A stretch of DNA of 64,000 nt from CAWHMS01 sp963830495 (lineage in GTDB: Bacteria > Actinomycetota > Actinomycetes > Propionibacteriales > Nocardioidaceae). Of this stretch, positions 57,632 to 64,000 are shown one piece after another (the stretch's first letter is position 1; every line of letters starts with the position of its first letter). The stretch covers positions 620,001-684,000 of the forward strand of contig CAWHMS010000002.1 of assembly GCA_963830495.1 (NCBI GenBank). The letters are read 5' to 3'. A program made the position numbers and the translations under genes. Under the pieces are notes generated by a model, which was given only the letters and a program-made list of their open reading frames with translations, searched no databases and was not told the DNA's origin.

Positions 57632-58434
57632 CGTCGACGGTGGAGAAGGTCGGCACCTACGCCGTGCTAGCCGTGGCGGCCGTGCTTGCCCTCTCGCCGC
57701 TCGTCATCGTGCTGAGCACCGCCCTCAGCCCAGATCAGGTCGGCAGCTCCGGCGGATTGCACTTCGAGAACTTCGGCGAGGCGTGGCGGCAGGGCAACTT
57801 CTCCACCTACATCACCAACAGCCTGATCGTCTCGGTCAGCGTGGTCGTGCTGAGCACCGTGCTGTCCAGCCTGGCGGGCTACGCCTTCGGCACGATGCGC
57901 TTCCGTGGCTCGACGGTGCTGTTCTATCTGCTGCTGCTCGGGCTGATGGTGCCGAGCGAGGCCGTCGTCGTACCGCTCTACTACGACCTCCGGTCAATCG
58001 GCCTCACCGACACCTACTGGTCGCTGATCTTCCCTCAGGTGGCGCAGTCCCTGGCGTTCGGGACCTTCTGGATGCGCGCCTACTTCCGCAGCACCTCCAC
58101 CGAGATCGTGGAGGCCGCCCGGCTCGACGGCGCCGGCAACCGGCAGATCCTCTGGCAGATCCTGCTGCCGATGGGCCGGCCGGCCGTGCTGACCATGGTG
58201 CTGCTCGTCTTCATGTGGACCTGGAACGAGTTCCTGCTGCCGCTGGTGATGATCACCGACGAGTCGCTGCGCACCGCGCCGCTCGGGCTCTCGAACTTCC
58301 AGGGCCAGTACACCTCCGGCACCGCACTGCTGGCCGCCGCCGCCGTGCTGGTCGCGCTGCCGGTGCTCCTCGTCTTCCTCTTCACGCAACGTCACTTCAT
58401 CCGCGGCATGGTCGAAGGCTCGGTGAAGGGGTAA
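57628..58434 (+). CDS. Sugar ABC transporter permease, MalG-like
   Basis: 268 residues with six membrane segments and the EAA motif EIVEAARLDGAGNRQILWQI near 165. Starts in the overlap ATGA with the preceding permease. No ATP-binding subunit follows; as with many actinobacterial CUT1 systems, a shared MsiK-type ATPase elsewhere in the genome probably drives it. Confidence 0.93.
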   Translation: MTSTVEKVGTYAVLAVAAVLALSPLVIVLSTALSPDQVGSSGGLHFENFGEAWRQGNFSTYITNSLIVSVSVVVLSTVLSSLAGYAFGTMRFRGSTVLFYLLLLGLMVPSEAVVVPLYYDLRSIGLTDTYWSLIFPQVAQSLAFGTFWMRAYFRSTSTEIVEAARLDGAGNRQILWQILLPMGRPAVLTMVLLVFMWTWNEFLLPLVMITDESLRTAPLGLSNFQGQYTSGTALLAAAAVLVALPVLLVFLFTQRHFIRGMVEGSVKG

Positions 58435-58487
58435 CGAAAACAGACCAGGTCCGCGTACGCACCACTCAGTCCTGAGGAGGACCCGTC

Positions 58488-61271
58488 ATGAGGATCAGAA
58501 CGGATCGGCGAGCACCTCGCCGATCCTCGCACCCGGCCCGCGCGCTCACCGTCGTAGCCGCCGCGGCCGCCGTGACGACCAGTCTCCTGGTCGCATCCAA
58601 CGCAACAGCCGCACCTCCGCAGTCCGAAGGAGGAGCCGAGGCAGGCCTTACCTCACCCGACTTGGACGTGCTCTTCATCGGGGCGCACCCCGACGACGAG
58701 GCGGGTCGGCTCTCGACGTACGGGCAGTGGCACGAGAACAACGACATCTCCACCGGCGTCATCACGATCACCCGGGGAGAGGGCGGCGGCAATGCCGTCG
58801 GCCCCGAGGAGGGTCCGCCGCTGGGCTTGATTCGCGAGGCCGAGGAGCGGCGTGCCGTCAGCCGGGCGGGGATCACTGATGTCTACAACCTCGACCAGGT
58901 CGACTTCTACTACACCGTCAGTGCCCCCCTGACCGAGGAAGTCTGGGGTCACGACGACACCCTCGAACGGGTCGTCCGGGTCATCCGCGAGACGACGCCC
59001 GAGGTCATCGTGACCATGGACCCGGCGCCATCGCCAGGCAACCACGGCAACCACCAGTACGCCGGCCGGATGGCCTTCGAGGGCTACAACCTCGCCGGTG
59101 ACGGGTCGGCCTTCCCCGGCCAGATCACCGACGAGGGGCTGCGCCCGTGGGCGCCGGACAAGCTGCTGCTGCAGACGTCGCGGGGTACGTCGACACCGGG
59201 GCCGAGCTGCCCCACCACCTTCGTGCCGCTGCGGCCGACGCAGAACGTCTACGGCGTGTGGAGCGGAGTCCAGTCCAGCGAGTTCGGCACCAGCTGGGCG
59301 CAGGTCGAGCGCGAGGCACAACGCGAGTACGCCTCACAGGGCTGGGCAGTCTTCCCGGACGTGTCCACCGACCCCAACCAGCTGGGTTGTGACTACTTCA
59401 CCCAGGTGGAGGCGCGGGTGCCCTTCACTCGCGGTGACCTGACCGCCGCCGCTGCCGATCCGACGACGGTGCTGCGAGGCGCCGTGCTGCCGACGCCCGG
59501 CGGCTTCGGGCTCGGGACCGGGCTCGAGGTGGAGTCCGAGTCGTTCACGGTGACCCCGGGTGCGTCGACCACGATGACGGTGACCTTGACCGCGCCGCGG
59601 TATACCTCGCTCAAGCGGGTGCGCTTCGACACCGTGCTGCCGGACGGCTGGGTCGACCCGGCCGACGCCGTCGTGCCGAAGTTGCGGCGGGGGCAGAGCG
59701 TCACGAGGTCCTTCGAGGTCACCGCCCCTGACGACGCGACGACGAACCAGCGGGTGCTCGCTTCTGTGGAGCTCACCAACCGGCGTGGTCGCACGGCGTA
59801 CGGCGACACCGAGCTCGAGGTCGTGCCTGCTGTGCGCGGCGACCAGGAGCTGCTGCCGCAGGTGGCGGACTTCCAGCAGTGGGCGACGGCCGAGGGCTTC
59901 CCCGAGATGGAGGGATTCGTCAAGCCGGTGCTGACGCTTGCGTCCGGAGGCAGCCGGGAGGTGGACGTGACGCTCACGAACTTCTCCGACCAGGTGCAGT
60001 CCGGTGAGGTCACGCCGAACCTGCCTGCGGGCTTCTCCGCGGAGCCGGCCAGCGCGTCGTACGACGGCCTCGCACCGGGGGCGAACACGACGGTCACCTT
60101 CACCGTGACCAACACGGACGCGAGCCTGCCGACGTCCAACCAGGGCGGCGTCGCCGGCGACTACGACTACACGATCGAGACCACCACGAGCGACGGTGCC
60201 AGCAGCACCACCAGGCCGGCGCTCGAGCTGGTGCCGACCACGTCGATCGAGGAAGCCGCGAGCGCACCGGTGGTCGACGGAGCCGTCGGGGCCGGTGAAT
60301 ATGCCGGCGCGCCCCTCGACCTGAGCCGGCTCTGGGAGGGGTCACCGTGCACGAGCGCGGCCGACTGCTCCGCCACCGGGCATGTCACCCGATCCGGCGA
60401 CGACCTCTACATCGCCGTCGAGGTGACGGACGACGTGCTCGGGACGGTGCTCGACCAGAGCGACTGCAAGCGGCACTGGCGGGTGGACTCCGTCGAGCTG
60501 GCGATCGACCCGGACGGTACGTCGGAGAACACCTCGACGACGTTCAAGGCCTTCGTGCTGCCAACCACCACCGAAGGCGGGCCGTGCTACGGCCGCGACG
60601 CCGACAACCGGCAAGGACCGGGTGCGCAGACTGCCCCGGGCATGGAGGTGGCGACAGCGGTCTCGTCGCCGTACACCGGCTACATCGTGGAGGCGAAGAT
60701 CCCGGCGACCGAGCTCCCGTCGACCGTGGACCCCGACCACATGGGGTTCAACGCCTTCGTCTACGACTCCGACACCCAGGACAAGACCGGCCAGACACGT
60801 CTCGGCTGGTCCACCTGGGGTGGAGTCCAGGGTGACCCGTACCGGTGGGGCATCGCGACGGTACCTGGCTGGACACCTCCGACGGTGCCGACGCAGGAGC
60901 CGGTGATCCCGTCAGAGGCGCTGCTGAGCGTGGACTCACCGCAGAGCATCGCACAGGCGGTGCGCAACGGTGTGCCGCTCGCGGGTGGCCCGGCGGCCGA
61001 TCCGGCCAGCAGTGCGACCGTCGTGAGCGCGGTGGCAGGCGCGTCAGCCGTGTCGGTGACGATCGAGGCACGCGGGCCCGGTGAAGCGCACGTCTTCGTG
61101 GTCGGGGCGGACGGTGACGTGCTCGGCTCGAGGGTCGAGGCGTTGACGGCTGACCCGTCGGCGGTGGTCGACGTACCGGTCAGTGCGCCCGTCCCAGCCG
61201 GCAGCCGGGTGCTGATGGCCTACGACGCCGACTCCGGCGGCACCACGTCGTCGGCCGCGCCGGTGCAGTGA
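58488..61271 (+). CDS. Secreted PIG-L family deacetylase with NEW3-like and CBM9-like modules
   Basis: 927 residues. Signal peptide 1-42. A PIG-L/LmbE deacetylase domain spans about 55-300: VLFIGAHPDDEAG gives zinc ligands H67 and D70, and PGNHGNHQYAGRM supplies the third His (186 or 189). Two beta-sandwich segments follow, near 350-450 and 480-570, resembling alpha-galactosidase-associated NEW3 domains. A CBM9-like module lies at about 590-800 (VDGAVGAGEYAG; WRVDSVELAIDPDG; GYIVEAKIPATELP). It likely removes N-acetyl groups from an extracellular GlcNAc-containing glycan. GAGGAGG precedes the ATG. Confidence 0.87.
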   Translation: MRIRTDRRAPRRSSHPARALTVVAAAAAVTTSLLVASNATAAPPQSEGGAEAGLTSPDLDVLFIGAHPDDEAGRLSTYGQWHENNDISTGVITITRGEGGGNAVGPEEGPPLGLIREAEERRAVSRAGITDVYNLDQVDFYYTVSAPLTEEVWGHDDTLERVVRVIRETTPEVIVTMDPAPSPGNHGNHQYAGRMAFEGYNLAGDGSAFPGQITDEGLRPWAPDKLLLQTSRGTSTPGPSCPTTFVPLRPTQNVYGVWSGVQSSEFGTSWAQVEREAQREYASQGWAVFPDVSTDPNQLGCDYFTQVEARVPFTRGDLTAAAADPTTVLRGAVLPTPGGFGLGTGLEVESESFTVTPGASTTMTVTLTAPRYTSLKRVRFDTVLPDGWVDPADAVVPKLRRGQSVTRSFEVTAPDDATTNQRVLASVELTNRRGRTAYGDTELEVVPAVRGDQELLPQVADFQQWATAEGFPEMEGFVKPVLTLASGGSREVDVTLTNFSDQVQSGEVTPNLPAGFSAEPASASYDGLAPGANTTVTFTVTNTDASLPTSNQGGVAGDYDYTIETTTSDGASSTTRPALELVPTTSIEEAASAPVVDGAVGAGEYAGAPLDLSRLWEGSPCTSAADCSATGHVTRSGDDLYIAVEVTDDVLGTVLDQSDCKRHWRVDSVELAIDPDGTSENTSTTFKAFVLPTTTEGGPCYGRDADNRQGPGAQTAPGMEVATAVSSPYTGYIVEAKIPATELPSTVDPDHMGFNAFVYDSDTQDKTGQTRLGWSTWGGVQGDPYRWGIATVPGWTPPTVPTQEPVIPSEALLSVDSPQSIAQAVRNGVPLAGGPAADPASSATVVSAVAGASAVSVTIEARGPGEAHVFVVGADGDVLGSRVEALTADPSAVVDVPVSAPVPAGSRVLMAYDADSGGTTSSAAPVQ

Positions 61272-61297
61272 GTTACTGACCTGACCCATCGGGCGGA

Positions 61298-61344
61298 AAG
61301 GATCCGACTCTCAGCCGGCTATGGCTGGCTGAGAGTCGGATCCT
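61298..61344. repeat. 47-nt GGATCC palindrome, family 2 copy C
   Basis: AGGATCCGACTCTCAGCC and GGCTGAGAGTCGGATCCT pair perfectly over 18 bp around GGCTATGGCT. It is the cleanest copy of the family, 26 bases after the PIG-L stop and likely its terminator. The loop matches the core of the 48-nt family. Confidence 0.9.
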
Positions 61345-61398
61345 CGCGAGTCCCGGACGAGCTACGGACTGGCCGCCAGCTCCTTGAGGTCTCTCGCC

Positions 61399-61404
61399 TA
61401 GGGT
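61399..61404 (+). promoter_or_regulatory. -10 box of the Eis-like gene (leaderless)
   Basis: TAGGGT with seven bases to the GTG at 61412. It overlaps the earlier in-frame GTG at 61403, which therefore is unlikely to be the start. Confidence 0.6.
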
Positions 61405-61411
61405 GCTCGAG

Positions 61412-62563
61412 GTGAGCTACACCGTGCGAGATGTCTCAGACGCGGACTTGGACGCGATCATCGATGTCCGAAATCGGTCCTTTGGAATGACCAGCGACGT
61501 CGAGGCGTGGAAGCGCGGCAGCGAGGAATTCATCGCAGCCCGGCGATTCCTCGCCGTACACGACGACACCACCGTCGTGGCCGCCGCGCGGATCTGGGAC
61601 TTCGCCCAGTGGTGGGGTGGTCGAACTGTGCGAATGGCCGGCGTGGCCGGTGTTGTCGTCGCCCCGGAGCACCGGGGGCAGGGAGCCGCCACCCTGCTGA
61701 TGCGGGCAGTCCACGACCGGTCGGCCGAGTTGGGATTCCCGATCTCGGCCTTGTATCCGGCCACTCTTCCCCCGTACCGCCGATTGGGTTACGAGTTCGC
61801 CGGAGCGCGACACCGCTTCACCTTCGAGGCTGAAGCGCTGAGGGGGCTAGGCGGGCGATCCGCAGACGTTCGACGGGGCGGACCTGATGACGCCGCCCGG
61901 CTGCTGGACGTCATGCAGAGGTGCCGCACCGCGGAGTGCGCCAGCGGCATGCTCGCCGCCGAAGAGTCTTCAGTGCGTGAGAGGCTCGCCGAGGCCGACA
62001 CGTTCTGCTACATGACTGACGACGGCTTCGTCGTGTACCGCTGGCACAACGACGACCTGCAGGTCGAAGAGTTGGTGTCCGGTTCGGAGGCGACCGCGCG
62101 GGCGTTGTGGGCAACCGTGGGGTCAGGCGCGTCAATCGCCAAGAACGTGCACGCGTACGTCGGACCGGAGGATCCCATCCACCTCCTCGCTCCCCAGGAG
62201 GCCGTCCACGACAACCAGGTGGAGCGCTGCATGCTCCGGGTGCTTGATGTCCCCAAGGCGATGGCCGCCAGGGGGTGGCCGAACCGCGTCGACATGGACG
62301 TCGCCCTGACGGTGGATGACCCCGACCTTCCGGCGAACAGCGGCAACTGGCTGCTGCGGATCCGCCACGGTAGGGGAACGCTGACTCCGGGTGGGAAGCC
62401 GGGTTTGCGCATCGGCGCCCGGGGGCTGGCCGCCTTGTATGCCGGCTGTCCGACTTCGGCTCTGCGGGTGGGCGGACTTCTCAGCGGCGGCACCCCGGCG
62501 GCCGAGCGGTCGGCCAATCTCGCCTTCGGCATTCCGTCGGCCTACCTGCTCGACTACTTCTAA
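61412..62563 (+). CDS. Eis-like GNAT acetyltransferase
   Basis: 383 residues with the Eis layout: N-terminal GNAT (VAGVVVAPEHRGQGAATLLM is the acetyl-CoA loop; ALYPATLPPYRRLGYEFAG follows), a second diverged GNAT, and a C-terminal sterol-carrier-like domain ending SAYLLDYF, where the C-terminal carboxylate acts as the general base. Eis enzymes acetylate amines such as aminoglycosides, polyamines or Lys. GTG 61412 is preferred because a TAGGGT box lies seven bases before it. Confidence 0.88.
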   Translation: MSYTVRDVSDADLDAIIDVRNRSFGMTSDVEAWKRGSEEFIAARRFLAVHDDTTVVAAARIWDFAQWWGGRTVRMAGVAGVVVAPEHRGQGAATLLMRAVHDRSAELGFPISALYPATLPPYRRLGYEFAGARHRFTFEAEALRGLGGRSADVRRGGPDDAARLLDVMQRCRTAECASGMLAAEESSVRERLAEADTFCYMTDDGFVVYRWHNDDLQVEELVSGSEATARALWATVGSGASIAKNVHAYVGPEDPIHLLAPQEAVHDNQVERCMLRVLDVPKAMAARGWPNRVDMDVALTVDDPDLPANSGNWLLRIRHGRGTLTPGGKPGLRIGARGLAALYAGCPTSALRVGGLLSGGTPAAERSANLAFGIPSAYLLDYF

Positions 62564-62624
62564 TTGACAGCCAGCGGGCTGAGCCGACGGAGGAGCTCCC
62601 TGCTGTGGCGGATCTCTACGCCGG

Positions 62625-63092
62625 TCAGCGGGTGCGGCCGGCGTTCTCGTCGGTGGCGAGCCAAGCCGGACCCGGGCCCAGCTCCCCCTGGACGTCGTCG
62701 GGGTTGCTCAACGTGCAGGTGCGCAGACTGAGGCAGCCGCAGCCGACGCATCCGGTCAGTCGCACCTTGAGCCGTTGGAGATCGGCGATCTGCCGGTCGA
62801 TGCGCTCGGTCCAGGCCCGCGAGACCCGAGTCCAGTCGGCCTTGGTGGGCGTGCGTCGGTCGGGCAGCGAAGCGAGCGCGGCGCTGATCTCGTCGAGGGT
62901 CAGGCCGACACGCTGCGCCGCGCGGATGAAGGCGATCCGGCGCAGCATGTGCCGGGGATAGCGCCGCTGGTTACCCGTCGTACGGCGCGCGGATATCAGG
63001 CCGAGGTCCTCGTAGTACCGCAGTGCGGAGGCCGCCACGCCGGATCGGTGAGATAGCTCTCCGATGGTCAGCTGTTCGGGCATCCGGCTCAT
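62625..63092 (-). CDS. soxR: Redox-sensitive MerR regulator SoxR
   Basis: 155 residues. MerR helix-turn-helix (LTIGELSHRSGVAASALRYY) and the [2Fe-2S] motif C115-x2-C118-x-C120-x5-C126 in GCVGCGCLSLRTC. SoxR responds to redox-active compounds or superoxide by oxidising its cluster. No soxS exists in actinobacteria; targets are usually small oxidoreductase or exporter genes, none of which is adjacent. CACGAT lies six bases before the ATG. Confidence 0.95.
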   Translation of the reverse strand: MSRMPEQLTIGELSHRSGVAASALRYYEDLGLISARRTTGNQRRYPRHMLRRIAFIRAAQRVGLTLDEISAALASLPDRRTPTKADWTRVSRAWTERIDRQIADLQRLKVRLTGCVGCGCLSLRTCTLSNPDDVQGELGPGPAWLATDENAGRTR

Positions 63093-63142
63093 GCATCCAT
63101 CGTGTCACCCGTCTGAGTGGCACGCGCCGGTCCCGATGATGG

Positions 63143-63319
63143 TCAGGGCTTCTTGAAGGCGTCCTTCACCTCTTCGCCCGCCTGCTTGAGGTTGGCCTTG
63201 CTCTGGTCTGTCTGGCCCTCGGCCTCCATAGAACGATCGCCCGACGCCTGGCCGCGCTTCTCCTTGCCCTTGCCCTTGACCTCTTCGAGCTTGTTCCTGA
63301 TCTTGTCCGACATACTCAT
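63143..63319 (-). CDS. CsbD family stress-response protein
   Basis: 58 residues, very Lys/Glu/Gly-rich: SDKIRNKLEEVKGKGKEKRG then QSKANLKQAGEEVKDAFK, the CsbD repeat. Members are abundant general-stress proteins of unknown action. ATG 63319 has GGGAGGAG nine bases upstream; the open frame goes on 90 bases further without similarity. It is 50 bases from soxR, on the same strand. Confidence 0.9.
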   Translation of the reverse strand: MSMSDKIRNKLEEVKGKGKEKRGQASGDRSMEAEGQTDQSKANLKQAGEEVKDAFKKP

Positions 63320-63462
63320 CGTTCGCTCCTCCCGTCGCGACCCCCGATCCGGTGTCGACTCGACCAGTCCGTACCCCTGAAACGATGCGGCCATGCATTC
63401 TGGGACCACGGCGAAGCATCGTCGACTGCCTCGGATGACGGCGAACGTCGTACCACCTCAGA

Positions 63463-64000
63463 TCAGCGATCAGGAGCCCTCACGTCGGCGGGCACCTTGT
63501 CGGTCCGGAAGCCGCGCCACGATGCCGCCCGCAGCCGGCCGTCGCGCGTCCAATTGCGAAACTCCACCTCGGCCACGAGCGTCGGCTCGACCCAGTGTGC
63601 GAGCCGGGCATGCTCCCGTGGCACCGCGATGAAGGGGCTGGTCGGCCGCTCCAGCGGCGCGAGGCGCGCGGCGATGTCCTTCAGCGCCTGCTGGCTGAAC
63701 CCGGTGCCGACGTGGCCGGCGAACTCCAGACCGGCATCCGCGGTGACGCCAAGCAGCAGCGAGCCGATGCCGCCGGACCGGCGACCCTCACCGGGTTGCC
63801 AGCCGCCGACGACGACCTCCTGGGTCGAGAGCAGCGGGACCTTGATCCAGTCGGTCGAGCGGCGTCCCGGGTCGTACGGCGCCTCCAGCCGCTTGGCCAC
63901 GACGCCTTCGAGCCCCGCCTCGCGGGCGGCCGCGAGCACGACATCACCTGCCACGTCGGCGTACGACGGAGGCAGGTCGACATGCGGAAGCGTGTCGAGC
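63463..64000 (-). CDS. ATP-dependent DNA ligase C-terminal part (5' end beyond the window)
   Basis: The frame is open to the window edge, so the visible part is the C-terminal 178 residues or so. LDTLPHVDLPPSYADVAG leads into AGLEGVVAKRLEAPYDPGR, motif IV, and STDWIKVPLLSTQEVVVGGW, motif V, of LigC/LigD-type ligases, followed by an OB-fold (GIGSLLLGVTADAGLEFAGH) and VEPTLVAEVEFRNWTRDGRL. It joins DNA ends in non-homologous end joining or repair. Whether polymerase or nuclease domains of LigD are attached cannot be seen. Confidence 0.88.
   Translation of the reverse strand, partial: LDTLPHVDLPPSYADVAGDVVLAAAREAGLEGVVAKRLEAPYDPGRRSTDWIKVPLLSTQEVVVGGWQPGEGRRSGGIGSLLLGVTADAGLEFAGHVGTGFSQQALKDIAARLAPLERPTSPFIAVPREHARLAHWVEPTLVAEVEFRNWTRDGRLRAASWRGFRTDKVPADVRAPDR

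Noticed and set aside
61403..61411. Earlier GTG start for the Eis-like gene
   Set aside because: It overlaps the TAGGGT hexamer that fits as the -10 box; the GTG at 61412 has the proper spacing.

Overview
The window reads as chromosomal DNA of a high-GC actinobacterium, most likely Nocardioides or a close relative (Nocardioidaceae). The evidence is the mycothiol genes mshA and mshD, CarD, an LpqE-like lipoprotein, a GlnR-type regulator, SenX3/RegX3, SseC (DUF1416), an HbhA-like protein, frequent GTG starts and strong GC3 bias. Several gene neighbourhoods known from mycobacteria recur in rearranged order: ppk/mutT1, glnR/mshD/cysA2/sseC, XRE/hbhA/DUF2516, mshA/YbjN/gpm/senX3/regX3 and lpqE/carD/ispD/ispF/cysS/rlmB. 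The genus is inferred, not proven.

Layout. 1-6.9 kb: PiT phosphate uptake with its DUF47 partner, MutT1, polyphosphate kinase, MshD, GlnR and a MoaD/ThiS-like protein. 6.9-10.1 kb: exonuclease III, a frameshifted SigE-family sigma factor with its membrane beta-propeller partner, and a Nudix hydrolase. 10.1-18.5 kb: a leaderless cysteine-containing leader peptide ahead of cysA2-sseC, then a cupin, an LCP enzyme, Dtd, a BKACE enzyme, nitrobindin, Fur, YgfZ, and a CHRD protein next to a class F sortase. 18.5-23.3 kb: sulfate activation (cysC-like, TauE exporter, cysD, cysN) on the minus strand. 23.3-27.1 kb: asparaginase; decayed siderophore-transport genes (a fecB remnant behind an intact iron box and a fecE remnant) flanking an XRE/HbhA-like pair; DUF2516; a macrodomain. 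27.2-32.5 kb: TypA, a SigE-type sigma/anti-sigma pair, and an ECF42-type sigma with its DGPF partner and matching promoter. 32.5-46.6 kb: SDR, MshA, YbjN, a YedY-like oxidoreductase, IspF, IspD, CarD, lipoprotein, RegX3/SenX3, PhoU, Gpm, double DUF427, and two tail-to-tail C39-type peptidase paralogues. 46.6-52 kb: CysS, RlmB, an acyl-CoA dehydrogenase and a DUF4032 protein. 52-61.3 kb: a sugar island with a GH4 glycosidase and DeoR repressor divergent from a PfkB kinase, an ABC importer without an ATPase, and a large secreted PIG-L deacetylase with a CBM9-like module. 61.4-64 kb: Eis-like acetyltransferase, SoxR, CsbD and a DNA ligase cut by the window edge.

Three themes cut across the genes. 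Four families of repeats sit between genes: a 48-nt, a 47-nt and a 57-nt palindrome and a 22-nt tandem unit, each seen at two or three places. Many genes have an NANNNT -10-like hexamer 6-8 nt before the start codon and no clear ribosome binding site, suggesting pervasive leaderless transcription. Phosphate (PiT, Ppk, SenX3/RegX3, PhoU), sulfur (CysA2/SseC, CysCDN, TauE) and mycothiol functions are all represented.

No rRNA, tRNA, CRISPR array, phage or insertion sequence was recognised. The most promising leads are the leader peptide before cysA2, the secreted PIG-L/CBM9 sugar island, and the dispersed palindromes.
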